Positions 1 to 13,681 of a stretch of 64,000 nt of DNA are shown here, piece after piece; the first letter of the stretch is position 1, and the number at the start of each line of letters is the position of its first letter. The stretch lies in assembly GCF_910592395.1 (NCBI RefSeq), contig NC_088314.1, positions 4,836,001 through 4,900,000 of the forward strand. Reading direction: 5' to 3'. The notes under the pieces were generated by a model. The model was given only the letters and a program-made list of their open reading frames with translations. It was not told the origin of the DNA and did no database searches. The position numbers were made by a program, and so were the translations under genes. Origin of the DNA: Lineus longissimus. Taxonomy: Eukaryota > Nemertea > Pilidiophora > Heteronemertea > Lineidae.

Positions 1-3000
1 CATCAGCCATCTCCTCATCCATCGCAAGAGACTGGACATCTGTGCAAAGGTCAAGGACATACTCTGTGAAATGTATCTAATCAAAGCCTACAAGACAGAA
101 TTGCACCCAGTGCAATGACACCTCTAGTTGTTCCAAAAGACTGTCTTCGAGCAAAGATGTCAGCTGACATTCATAAACAAGTACCCGCTCACTCAACAGC
201 AGCTGCGGGTTAGTTGCATATCATTACTTTTTTTGCAAAGGATACTGCCTCCTCTACGATTTTCCTTCCAGTTGTCTGTCTTTTCCTTGGTGTTACTTGG
301 AGCCTCATAATCAATCAACTGGACAGCCTCCTCATCTGTGACACCCTCTTGGAGGACGAATTCCACCAGCGGGAGAACCTCTGAAATATGATGAAAACAA
401 ATTAAAACTTAAGCATTTGCACTTTAAGTCTTCAGAATTCTTCACTGCATTTGCCAGGAAAATCTGGCCACAAAAATGTTCCAAAGGTTGGAGAATCTGA
501 AATGTTGATAACATCTGTAGTTTCACATTTCCCATGGCACAAAAAGGAGTCTTCCACACTGCTAGTCTATCAATATCTTCTCAGTACTCATTCAATCTAC
601 TTACCAAACGAGACAAACGAATGGACGAATGGTTGTTTGCAGTTGATGCACTGGTTCCCCTGGTTGTTGAGAAGTGGGTTGGTTGTGGAGCAGCGGTAAC
701 ACATTGGAAGCATTTCCTATAAATCAAGGAGAAAGACATCAATAAAACACCATCATCCAGAATGGTAATACGAGAAGTGGAACAGGGAGAATCTGAAATC
801 AAACAGCTGCAACATTTTAATTCAAACAGTTGTAAATCACATACAAAAATGTATAAGATATTTGCTGTTCAAATTACTGTTCAATCTTCTCACTATGTTT
901 ACATAGCTTTTGACTTACCTCTGCATCGTGGAACGGTTTTGATCTGATAGTGATACTGCCAAGGTCAATCGTATCCTGGAATCTGGGTGGGATCCTCAGC
1001 GCCTGAAGCTTCTCAAACGCATACCGGGCCAACTTGTATGCGCCGAGATTCTTACTCTGCTTGGCAAGGGCATATAATGTTCCACTGTGTTAGTGTCAAG
1101 GAAAGTGAAGAAAAGAGATGATACATTCGGATTGAAAGCTGAGGCTGATCTGAAACTATGCGGAGGACACTTGGCTGCAATGTACGTGGTCCGAACAAAC
1201 CCATATCTCAGCTTTTTATTAACAACAAGGACAAGTTTTACCAGGAACAGAGTAGACACTCTTTAGAGTCTACAAATTGATTCTGTGTGTAAAGAACATA
1301 TCAGTTTCAAAAGGCAAACTTGTTTTTTATTCATCTCCTCTCCTATTTTAAGCCTACCAAGTTGATATAAAAGGATACACTTTAGATATTCCGTGTGGTG
1401 TGTCTTTGATCATTGCATGGAGAAGATATCTTGACATGTTGAACAAAGCTTCTGGAAGATGAGATGTGAATGGTTCATCCTGCAACAAAATAAAGGAAGA
1501 CATTTTTGAGTGAATATCACACCAAAAGACAAGACACTATTTTCGAAATAAATGAAACGTCAAAACATGTCTACCGTCATATACACAAAATTAAAAAATA
1601 GTGAAAATTTTACTTTTTTTAGAAATTTTTGCAAAGTGCAAATATAAGGTAGATACAGCATATCATTGTTGCAAATTGTTCCCACTTTAACTTACAGTGT
1701 ATCTCTGTATAGAATGGTACACATAGTACATCTCAGCTCTTCGTTGGTAGTCGTGGAATTTCTCCAACATCTCAGCCTTCTTTTCAACTTTTTCTAAATG
1801 GAAGAATGAACAGAATAGATTCATTTCGTTTTTACCTGAATCCGCTCATAAAACAAGACAAATTTGGTGTATAAAGCAAACAAAATCTGTGGGTACATAT
1901 AGTGAGATTCTATCCCAAGGTGCAATTCAAACACGCAACGGCCATTTTTTCAGATTGTAAAACCCGATACCTGAAAACACGCTAACATTACCTGGTATTT
2001 CTGATGCTTCTGTATAAGAAAAAAAGAATGGGAACTTCACAGAGAGTGACCAATCGGATTCTGCTCATGATGACTTTTTTACTCATTCAACATCCTGGTC
2101 TTAAAACTCTGTCTGTGCAGGCCTCCACCCCCATTGAACAGGCCAGCAGAATGGCACATAACCTAAATCAATGCACTGGTCTCTTGAAGCTAAACAGACC
2201 CATGATTGTTTTTCTAAACATGTTTGATCATCTCATCAGTCCAAATATATGCAAAGAGAAGATATGTCAGAGCAGTTTTTCAAAGGATTTACCTACCCTA
2301 GTAATCTTACAAACCCATAGAATGAGGAATACAACACAATAGTGATGTATCTGAACCTCTTCCGAACAGTCAAGAAGAAGAAGAAGAAATCCTAACCTGT
2401 TGCAAGCTCCAAACACTGCATGGATAACTTCCAGAAGTAATACCCAGCATCATTGAAGCGACTCTCCCACACAGCATTGTGGGTCAACTGTTCCAACACC
2501 TTCACTGCTTCATCTTGCATACCGGCCTTGTGGAAGGCTAAAAAGAACGATAAAGATATTTTGTCAGTGTTAGCTTCAATCAAAGACACAAACACTGATG
2601 GCTGAAACTTTATCTGAACTTTATCAAATGAAACAATAGTTACAGCAGCCCTGAAAACAACAAGAACCAATCACAGTGATAAAATACCTTGTTGTGCTTC
2701 CTCAAACCTATCATTCTCTGCCAGCCACTGAGCATAAGGGACGTAGACGTCATTCCTAAATTCTGGATGTTTCTCTGCAAGGTGGAAGGCTTCATCCCAA
2801 TGCCTTGCTTCAACATGTAACACCAAGAGAGCCTTTGAGTCACCCATCTTGGCATAGCATTCAGCGGCATAGGCATATTGTCCCATTTTCTTCAGGTGTA
2901 GTGCGGATTTGTTCAGTGCCTCGCGGTCAGCCTTGTCTAATTTTCTAGCAACATCGATCAACCTGGAAAGAGATTAACAATCAATGTAAGGCATCAAAAG

Positions 3001-6000
3001 AAATGGCAAAGACAGAAAGCCTCTTTAAACTTCAGATAATGTTTATTTCATGTTCAAATGCAATCATGAACTTACATTTCAGACCAACCATGGTCACCAA
3101 TGATGTCAATAGCCTTGATGTATTCGCCGGCAGAAATGTACATCTCAGCAGCAGCTTTTGGTTCATTGATGTTCTTGGCCCAGTCGGCCTGCTTGGTGAT
3201 CAGCATCTTCTTGTCATGGGGGTCACCAGATCCAATGAATTCCTGCAAAGGAGAAGCATGATGACCTAGGAAGTGGATTGACAAGCCCAAACTAAAGTGT
3301 GGGAGACAGAGCCTATAGAAGCATGAAGGACAGCACAGTTAGCTTTGCAACAATAACCAAGGATTGTGTGAAGTTGGAGGCCTCTTCACCTATTGCCTCT
3401 AGGGTCCTAGGTACAGTCCTACTGATCACCAAACATTGTAATATGCTGCTTGATATCTCAGTTGATGTTCAGTCTGAGAGTCAGAATCTCTGCACAAACT
3501 GCTTACCTTAGCATACTCAAACATCCTGAGGTCAGTGTACATGTTGAGTGCCTTGCTATCCTGGTCACATCTCTTGTAGAGCTTAGCAGCTTCACTGAAC
3601 TTGCCCTGGTAGGCGTAGACATCACCCAGGAAGACCATGTTTTCCTGCTCACCACGCTTCTTGCGATCCTGAAAGCAGAAGAAAGTGACACCAGTTTTGA
3701 GACTACTTCATGAAATCATTGAAATCACATGTCATGTGTGCTGTTCTGACTATCCAGTTTGGCAGTGTGAAACTTACAGTAATAAGGCCTAAGATTAAAG
3801 TCTTCTCACCTCAATTGAGTGAATCAGTTCAAGATAGCGGAGATCCTTGATGCGGACGAATGCCCTCTTAGCGACTTCCAGGCTGAGACCTTCCAACGCT
3901 TCATGGGCAAGAGCTTCCCAGTCACCATCTGTAACACCAAGGCAGGCGACCTGATATGCATTCCTGAAGATAAAAAGGTCCAAAAGTGAGCTGAGGCAAT
4001 GGTATTCAGAATATATCATCAGGTTGAAATAAGATAAAACAGGCGCTTCGACTGGTCCTGCCAAGGCCAAAATAACTAATAGAAAAATCTCATTTCAATA
4101 CTCCAATGGTAGAAAATCCTTGAATTACTCTAACCACGCAGCCTCTATACTCACTTGTAATTCTTCTTCTCCAGGTACTGGTACATGGGAGCAGACTGCG
4201 GTACCTCCACTGATGACATCGTGTAGATATGCAGACAGAAAATCTTAGAGCCGGTGAACCCAACTACAAAGCCCTGCAAAGACAATTTCATCCTCTATTT
4301 TACTACAACCAACTCCCAGTGGTAATAACACCACCTTTGCATGTCCATTGGTCCATGGATGGTCAACTTTGGCCCCAAAATATGAATGCATTTGATGATT
4401 CAGTGGCCTAGAGAACACCAGTTGGGCCTGCGCTAGTTTATTGTCATATGATTTGAGACTGTATTTGCACAAGCCAGAGTAAAGAAGAGGAAGATATTAC
4501 CACATCAATTTCCTGCAAGGAAAACAAACCAAGCACAGTGCATTTCCCAAAACACTCGTTTTTCAAACAAAAAATTTCTCGAGGTCAAATTAAACAAACA
4601 TAAATCATAACAAAAACGTGATAATGATAACAATAAAAAAATCGGATATAACAAATAAAAGAAGAATGCACAAATTCCATTTAAAATGTTGATTGTGTCA
4701 CATAATCAAATTTAGGACACTCTAAGACTGTGAATGATGGAAGACAACAACATGAAGAAATCAGGGTTCCTTGTGCCTGCGCCCAATGTCATGTGCCAAG
4801 ACATTGGAAGCAACCACTAAACCCAGCAGCAGACAAGCGAGTTTTGTTGCTTGGTGGAATGAAATGTAATCAGCTTGATTTGACGATCCTAACAGTTCGA
4901 AAACAGAAGCATACATGTAATAGCTAAAAGGTCATCCAGCAACATAAAACTCAGTCTGCAGGGTTAAGAACCCCAGGTTTCCTCAGTGTTGTCTTGTCTG
5001 CAAGTCCTCAGTCTTTTGTTTTGTTTCTGTTGACAACTTACACACTTATCGAGGGCAATATCATCAAGACTGGGATCATATCCATCTGGTTGCTGAAATG
5101 GGCCATTACATCACCAACGCATCAAGACAAAGTCATATAACTGATAACAAAGCTTACTGCTAAAACCAAATACCGTTGGAATCAATTTTATGTATCAATT
5201 TGATAAAATATTCTTGGCTGGACTTCAAACTGCTGGAGTTATTTATGGTTGAACAAACATGATCTTGCTACAGGATCTAGCAGAAAACTTGAAAATTAGC
5301 AAATTTGACAAATTTTAGCTTCACGAACATTACAGATTTTCAGTAAGGTATTATCCGCTAACATCTAGCATCTGTATCTCATAGAAAGAGTCACAAGCAT
5401 ATTTTCAAATATCTTTTACCTGAAGTTTCTGTTGATGTACAGGGAATACACTGGCCTTGATGTTCAGTAGGCCACCACCACTGAAGCACAGCATGTCATC
5501 GTTGTGGGTGTTCCAAGCAACACTGTTCGCATTCGGCTCCTGAAACATGAAAGTTGTACACTTAGTTTAGTCACATTTAATGGCAGTATGGTTCTTGAAT
5601 ATTCAGTTGACAAACATATGGGGAGAGGCGAATCAAGAATTGGACTTTGGGATCAATACGGCAACATTTTTCCTCTCGCCCGAAGCTAATTTAGTGCATA
5701 TCTTACCTGGAACATGAGCTCTTTGGTACCCAGATCATAGACTAGACACGTGTTGTGTTCGTCAACTACGGCCAGCTTGTCTCTCACACAACTCATGTCG
5801 AGACAGCGGATGGATGTATTCTGCTTGAGTAGTGTGATCGGGAATGGGTTGTCGATGAAGATCTTCAGGATCTGGAAAACATATCATAACATAGGATTTC
5901 TTAATTTCTTAAAACAAAGCACTGCCTCCAGTACAAATAAGGTGATTCCTCACATTCACTTAACATGAGTTATGACTTCAGTTATGCCAGATTTGGAGGA

Positions 6001-9000
6001 AAAACATTTCGTTTTCCACGAGTTCCTACCTGTCCATTCTTGAGCCCCACAAGCAAGCCCTCACGGCCACTGGGTCCTCCGATCACCTTGATGTACCTAA
6101 TAAGAGACTCCATCACCCACTCTCTCTCCTTAACACCCTGGAAATTCAAACTCTGCAGACGACGTTCCTGCAATGAAAAAATTTGATAAAATGTGTTGAC
6201 AGTTGATGGATACTGAAATCTGAAACCTAATTCACACAATTTTTCCATAGGGGCAAACGTCACAAGATTATTACATTATAATTACATTTAGAGGGGAAAA
6301 TGAAAACTGCCATGGTATCCACCTTTTAGCTGTCAGCAAAAACCCCCCCAAAGAGACCAGTGACCAATTCAGTCGAAATAACTCAAGCTATGAAAGCAAC
6401 TCTGCCCGCTGAATGAGCCGGATTCTGTTCCTCACCTGACAGAGAATGATATTCTGCGAGCAGACGACCAGAAGATTACATTCGTATTTCTTGTTGATCT
6501 TCTCTTTGACCTTGTAATGCATGTCAGCCGAGTCCTCCGAGTACAGCTCATAGATGACTATGCGGTCTGGCAGTTGAACCTAGAAACAATGAGTTGACAA
6601 GACTTACATAGTCATTTTGTGTTTTGTGTACTCATGACGAGTACAACATTGCAGCCAAACTGTGCAGCCCAAAATAAAAGCTAAAGAATAAATACACTGG
6701 AACTGCACTTCTTTTCATTACTCTAGTCACAGTAAGTATATATATAACAACCTAGAAACTTCTGATCGGATTTGAGACTGTGGGCTATTTACATTTGTCA
6801 GGCCATTCCAACAAGAAACTCTGTCCTGGTTCATGGCGTCTGCCATTCTCATCGCATGACATCACAAGATGGTCTTTTCTATCATACCAACTTCAACAAT
6901 ACCAATGTAAACCAAGTAAATGCACAGATCAAAACATCATATTTGACAAAATTCTGACTTACTGCAAGTCGGTGCCTGTATATGGCAATCTTTTTGACGA
7001 GATCTCGGCACTTGATACGGACTGAAAGATAATTATCAGAGAAGGTTACACGAAATCCTTAATTACACCGATGAGTTTCAAGTTGGTACCTTTGTTATTA
7101 GTCAGTAAGGTACAAAAGTTATATCTTAGAGAGATAATTCAATTGCAAAGTAATACATCTTACTGGAGGCTGGCAGTTCAAATTTTGCTTCACATCTACA
7201 GTAAAAAGAGAAAACCTACTTCTAATGTTATAAGAAAAGACTGATTCAATGTCGAACTTGTAAACTGCAACATAAACTTTCAACAAAACTGGAACACAAT
7301 TCTGCGAAATTCAGAAAAAAGGAAAAATTTATCCAACATTAATTGTGGCAACATGAATTTTGACCTTTTTCTGCAACTGTATCATCACAATGATCAAGGA
7401 TGTTCTCACAGCTGCCGCTGTAATTGTCCCACCTAGACCGTGGACGATTATGGACTAAACGCTTCAGGTTTAGCGGAGACGCTTTGGCCTCCATCGCGTG
7501 ACACTGACGCTTCATCCTGATATCCTGCCAATCTAATGAAGCAATTATGAGAAGAAAGGGACAGCAACGTTTGTAGTGAACTGAGCACTCGTACATTGGT
7601 GAAAGGGTGTACATGTAAGTAGGCATCTTAAGTGAAACGTTTGGTGGTTCACGGCCTGTAAATCAACAGAAGTGTTAAGGAAGACAGCAGACAGGGTAGT
7701 CAACAGATACAAAGTAATATTGGTATCCAGTGGAAAATTGAAAGGACACAAGGAGGTCAATATGAAGAAGATTTGTACAGAGAGAATGGGCCAACTTACT
7801 ACTCCTACCATTGGAACTATTTTTTTTACACTTTGGAACAGAAGGCAGGAAATTAAGAATCTGGTTTTATACCTTTTTGTTCTGTGATGAGATGTTGTAT
7901 GATGACATCTGTCATGTTGTCTCGGAAGGCGTAGCGATCTTTATACAAGCCATGGACGGTACTGAAGATCAGCTGGTAGTAGGCGATAGTTCCGTCTTGA
8001 CATCCAACAGCCTGGAGAAAAACGTTTCAACAAATTCAACCCAAAGCATAGGAACTGTTTACGAAATCCTGAGTAATGTATGGCACCAAAGGCCTCCTAA
8101 CCATTTCACCATGAGAGACTGAAGTTTCGATCCAGGGCGTCAAGACACATGATATGATAGACCGAAATTCTGGTCAAATGCTGTCATGACCCAATGTACT
8201 CTGAAGCATTAAAAATAGCAGTTCCCAGATCTACTCATGAATGAGAAACTGTCACAGAATATAAGATGATTGTGTTGAAATGTATTCCGCACATGCAAAC
8301 AATGACCAACTCACCACATAATTTGAATCCGGCTTGACTTTACACGTCCAGACCCATGAGTTCTGTTCACCGATTGTGCCAAGCTTGACTCCCTCCTTTG
8401 TGTGCAGGTTACACTTCTTATCAGATCCTCCAACCACCACATATTCTCCTTTAGAGAACCAACTGACACGACACGGGTCATAGCCAAGAGGTCTGTCCTT
8501 GCCAATCTGAAAAATACATGCATGATTAAATGATGACTGATCAGCTCTGTGAAATCTGTAGTTAACTTACCAGGACCATCACTAGACAAGATGTAACTAC
8601 CTGTTAAGCCAAAGAAACATCCCGCGCTATCTCTCATCTTCTACAAGGATCAATATTACTGTATTTTTAGAGGAAAAATTGCCTACTCATCCTTTAGTCA
8701 GCCTGTTTGCCATTTACAAAAGACAAGTCCAACAGAGTTAGATTTTTATACACAGGTACTTACTTGTTTGCCTGAGAGTTGATAGAAGCTCAGCTTTTGT
8801 CCCCAGTCAGCAACAGCAAGAACATCATATGCTTCCTCCCTGAAATCAGTCAAGAAAAAACTTTACCAAAGTCACCTTGGTTACAATGTTTCATTTCTAT
8901 AATGAATTACGTATGAGCCTCATTTTGACTACAGAAGTTGTAGTGAGACAAATACAAATCTTAGATTTAGTATCGATATTGTATGCACAGGACATAACAT

Positions 9001-12000
9001 CAAAATCTACAGCAGTTTTGGCAGAAAAATACTTCTTTCTAGTAATGAATATAGACTATCACCTCGAAGGATTTCAGCAAGCATCCTTTATCTGATATGT
9101 TTCAAGATCTATAAGCATTCATTGACCATTAAAATAAGATACCATATAATGAACTACCTGCAGTGTAAATGAATTTGAAGTTATCTACCAGTAGCTCTAA
9201 TTTATATCATTTGTTAGTATGGGTAAGAATTCAACTATTTTCTAAGCCATGAAGAACCATTATGGCCCATACAGCCAAATCTAAAGGAGCCCTTAATCTG
9301 TTGTTTTATCTGCTTAGCTGTTTATAACTCAGTTGTTACTTGAAAAAGACTTGCTAGTGGGCTATTTTTGTGCTAACGTAGGACGCTAAGGTAATAAGAA
9401 CACTTTAGCTTTTTCCTAACTTGAAACAACATAATTGAGAACTGTTTTTGATGAAGGCCTTTAGCTGACGACACATCCAAGGACAAGGTGGCCATGAACT
9501 AGAAAATATGCCCTCTATTTTTACTGTGAAAAACAAGGAAACAAGCCAATTTAAAAACTCCTACATGAAATAATATGCAGAATCATGTGATGGGTTTTGC
9601 TATCAAAATTCACACCACACAAAATCAAATACACTGTAGAAATGCTGATAGTCAGTCGACTTGTCACTTCTCAAAACAACCAGTGATTCAGTGTGAACGG
9701 ACAGCATTGTAACAAGAAAAAACACAACCTCATTTTAGAAAGGAGATCAAAGCAGAAGAGATGACTGATATTTGAAATTTTTCTTTCCACATCTAAACAG
9801 GTCATCCTGTGGCATAGTGCATTGTGATAAGAGTGCCAGACTCATAATTAGGAAGTTGTGGATTTGTCCCTTGAAAGGACCACTGCTGTTATAATGCTAC
9901 ACTACAGCCCAGTTATTTGACTGATCTGTTCACTCTATATGATCTAGATGTGATGATATGCAGATAATTATGAGTGGTGGCAAACTAATTTGTGCATTAT
10001 GTGTGGAGATAACTATCCAGCATCATACCCCATCGGAAATTTTCCTTGGTTTCTAGAAATGGCATAAGCACAGGGGTCTTAAATTCAAACTACATCTTAC
10101 ATGTAGATATAGTTACTTAATTATAGTTCCTGGCCACATCAATTAAGCAAGCCTCATTAACTGGGTCATCATGGATAACAGATGATGTTGTCAACAACAA
10201 TCAGATTGACCATAAATTAGAGGGCACTTTCTTATATCGCAATTCCAAATGAACATTATTACCGTACACAATGCCTGCTGGGATTTCTCTTTATTGGCAA
10301 TTGTAACTATTCTAGTATATATCTATTAACGGTATTTCAAAAAGCAACTGATTGATCAAAACCAGACACATGGATCTGAATCTATATTTAACTTCAAACC
10401 ATGCAACTGTTTCTAACAAAACTCGCAATTCCAAACCTACCTGGATGGATTCCATTCTAATGACCATATAGGAGAAAGTGCACCACCGGGTCGTTCGATT
10501 TTGACTTTCTCTTCACCGGTCTAAAATTGATTATGGAGAAAAAGAAAAATGTAACACCTGCACATGCATGATCATGACGACTGGCATACCAATGAATGAA
10601 TGAACGTTCTCTCCTCTTTCAGTTTCCCACTGACCCACTCTGATTTGGTGATAGTAAATTCGGACCAGACTAGTTACAGACAGTAGAGTTAACTTGATAC
10701 CAATTGTTAATAGAGATGGATATCATGAATATTCAGGTTGGCTTTCAGAAGCACAAAAAGTAGGTTTTAAACCATGTATAAGTGACAGTTCAGTTAGATG
10801 TCGCAACTTTTACAGCATGTAGTACCAATAGCAGCTCAACTGATAACTAATTCTATGCTGATGGGAAAAGTTGCAACACCGCAAATTTGGTGAAAACCAC
10901 ACTCACACAGGATCAAATGAAACACATGAACATGTACTACTAACCTTGCTCCTGATGCTAACAACTCCGTTGAACAAACCTAGGGCTAAGTACTGGCCAT
11001 CATTGGTCCAGCTACATGCTGTCACTCTCGCTGGAGTTTTGTGTTTTGAGACGGATTTCTGCTCGGCTGACCACAGACCTGAAAGAGCATAAGAAGTCAG
11101 ACCAACTGGAAAACAACCTCACACCCCTCCGTTAGCAGGATGTAAATGGAAAAATTTAATTGAAGTTAATCTGAATGACCAAGCAAGGATGTTGGCAACT
11201 AATGGGCTTCAAGCACCAACAGCAAGAATCTACAATTCTGAAGCAGAGGCAACTTACCAAAATCTGTACAAGCACAACTTGCTAGAGCAGCAGTGGTAGG
11301 ATTGTAGGCTAAACACTGAATTGCATCATTATGTCTGAAAAGTGAGTAAATGATAATAGAAAATATTCTTAAGGATAAAATGTAATGTCAGATGAAAGTA
11401 TACAATCTCCTGGCTTGTAAAGATTTGTTTCCATTTCATAAAGGTTATCATGGTTTCTCTTCACTTTAAGAAGTTGTTAATCACATTTTCTGAATTAAAA
11501 CTTACGTGTATTTCAAAATGCCTTCTAATTTGCTTGTCCAAATGATGACACTCTTATCAGCTGATCCCGAGGCAAATCTCTTTCCATCTTTAGCATATGT
11601 CACGCAGTAGACTGTATCTTTATGACCCTTGAGAGGCTGGATGAGGGTGCCATCATTTGTGTCATAAACCAATACTCTGTTGCCAGCGGCAACTATCAGC
11701 TGGCTTCCATCAGGTCGAAAGCACAAGTCCCAAATGCTGGAAATTGAAGAGATAGCTTTAGGATTGAAAAATGCAGATATATAACATGACCCAATCAGCC
11801 ATTGCTCATCTCACCTGACAGGAGTGGTACAATGGTGTAAAGATTTTACTTCAGACATGAAATAACATAAACAAGTGTGACATGCACTGCAAATATTCAC
11901 GGCAAAGACTGAGGTCTCCCCTTCCCTCTGCCCATCCCAAGGCAAAAACAACAAATTCAAGAGTTTGACACAACGAACGTCAAAGAACAAACACAGTCTC

Positions 12001-12375
12001 GAGTCTGATTTTGGGAAAGGAAGGGCGAATACTGAAGTTGCCAACAAACCAGTTCCCACCATCAGAAGTAAGCCTACACAATAGCATGACTGAAGGAGAT
12101 GCAATCAAAGGAAATAGTTGATTTGCCATTCATTGGTTTTTTTTGGAGGTACCCTGTACATTTCCCAGTGCATTTTAGCATGCATTCCACAGACACAGAG
12201 ATACGTCAAACTTCACTCGTCAAATACAACAAATCGGTAGGCTGTATCGTAACTTTTGGAGTTCTGGCGAAATCGATATTGATCCATTAATTATTTCCAT
12301 CACTTAAGATAACTACCACTGCTCTACTTTGTCCCTATCTTGGACTTTATCAACCCAAGTCGGCACAGCTCTCAT
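1..12375 (-). CDS. IFT122: Intraflagellar transport protein 122 (IFT-A subunit), 3' end off the window
   Basis: Subunit of the IFT-A complex that drives retrograde transport and membrane-protein entry in cilia. The start codon is at 12375 ([11 protein letters not shown], almost the same as vertebrate IFT122). Coding exons, in order: 12317-12375, 11506-11736, 11258-11334, 10945-11078, 10441-10520, 8764-8839, 8315-8506, 7873-8011, 6963-7021, 6436-6579, 6030-6167, 5707-5871, 5420-5539, 5042-5092 and 4501-4512 (both possibly optional), 4155-4273, 3810-3963, 3507-3668, 3076-3242, 2688-2962, 2397-2537, 1696-1793, 1379-1479, 919-1084, 605-716, 246-380, 122-163, 1-63. All joins keep frame, giving about 1137 residues. 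WD40 repeats fill the N-terminal half (for example [18 protein letters not shown]). TPR-like helices follow ([30 protein letters not shown]). Next comes a CxxC...CxxC zinc-binding pair (CYRCS, CINCK). The last three exons (A/D-rich, weakly conserved) are the least certain, and the final conserved zinc-ribbon end is outside the window. Confidence 0.96.
4501..4512 (-). other. IFT122: Candidate 12-nt IFT122 microexon
   Basis: Twelve bases encoding Glu-Ile-Asp-Val, preceded by a pyrimidine-rich tract ending TTGCAG and followed by GTAATA. The exon is phase 0 on both sides and lies between the 51-nt exon and the GFVVGF exon. Use of the microexon is inferred from splice signals alone. Skipping it also leaves the frame open. 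Confidence 0.45.
5042..5092 (-). other. IFT122: IFT122 51-nt exon, possibly alternative
   Basis: A 17-codon exon with good splice signals (CATTTCAG acceptor, TGT|GTAAGT donor). It encodes [17 protein letters not shown], inserted between ...KLQ and GFVVGF. As I recall them, vertebrate forms join those two segments directly. The exon is phase 0 on both sides, so it can be included or skipped without a frame change. The acidic insert would form a loop between WD blades. Confidence 0.7.
8840..10440 (-). other. Long IFT122 intron
   Basis: A 1.6-kb intron between the fifth and sixth IFT122 coding exons. It is AT-rich, and I see no nested gene, clear repeat or conserved reading frame in it. Confidence 0.7.
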
Positions 12376-13681
12376 TTTTTGTTTGGAATTCGCAAACGAC
12401 GATTATCGCCTCCAATAGCATTGATTGACTGGAGACGAAACGCTAGTTATAGTTTGAGAAATCCACGCTGGTGGCAGCACGTTACGGTGGCCAATTAACC
12501 CTTTACAATATACGTCTCTAGTCCCTCTGCAGTTACTCGGATATAAATCCCTCTATAACCCATTTGCTAAAGGGGAAAGATGTTTCCTAGCTCTCCAAAT
12601 TACGGGGATTGAGGGTAAATGGTGGAAGTTTAGGCCTGAAATAAGAGGATTGGAATTTGTCGGACCTCGTCCTACATGACCATGTGCTAATCAGTGTTAG
12701 GTTCTCTTGATGGTGATGCAGCGATATCCTCCACTTAAAGATTGTCATAAAGCAGGCTTCCTTCTAATAAATGTCTTCAAAACAGCAGATATCGTGAGGC
12801 TGGTGGATTTTTTTAAAGGGGGTTAATTAAAGTAAAAAGTAATCATATTCAGGTGTGGTTTTTATTCAGAACGATTGTTCTTGTCAATTTAAATCGCACA
12901 GACTGACTACACAAAGAATTTTTTAAAGGAAATTTCGACTTCTATTCACACAATTGGAAATTTTTAAAATCAAGTTCAATTTTTGAACAAACAAACCTTG
13001 CCTTTAAGGCTTAAATAGGAGGCTCTGGTAATAAATAAACCGGTTTTTAAAGGTGACCTTTTATACACAAGACAATAATAATAGGAAGCACTCACATAAG
13101 GAAGCTTGTCATCTAATTATGATAAGGTGGAGTTGAAGCAACAGCTAACAACAGAAAGACATATATGCTTTTTCTAAAACGAGTGATCCACAGAATACAC
13201 TGAATGACTAGCAATCATAAATAGTTTGCAACATGCGAGAAAGTCCAAAAAGAACAGAAAAACAGGATTGTAAAGACTTACTAATTTTTCATTTTCGTAC
13301 TAGTTTCCATTAAGTGAGAACTTGCAGCACAATATGAGAAGTTATCTTAAGAAATGGAGGGTCATCCAGAAAGTATAACATTTAGTCATCAAGAAACAAT
13401 CCTTTCTGTTCTTCACCAAAATATTGAGCCTTTTCAAAGAGAAATTCGCATCAGAAAGTCTTGCATTATTTAGATGAACAGTATTCCTTAGCAATGAAAG
13501 GAGATTCCACTCACAATCAGATGGTCCAAATGAGCTTCTTCAACTATAACAAATCTGAACATTTTTAAACAAAGGGTCGGTTTTTATCCTTATACAACAC
13601 TTTGTACCTAAATTTGTAAACTGAGATCAACTTTCAAAGCCTGGTTGTGAGTGACGAAAATGTTCTTCGGCACTGAATCAG
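12376..13681. other. Intergenic: IFT122 promoter side and POT1 3' flank
   Basis: IFT122 and POT1 lie on the same strand, and this 1.3 kb separates the POT1 stop from the IFT122 start. It is AT-rich with no reading frame on the minus strand that resembles the missing POT1 C-terminal domain. A TTTATT at about 12860 (AATAAA on the minus strand) could be the POT1 poly(A) signal. Confidence 0.6.

Noticed and set aside
1379-1381. IFT122 donor read as AAA|GTGTAT
   Set aside because: This gives the wrong phase for the next exon. Cutting two bases later (AAAGT|GTATCC) restores [12 protein letters not shown].
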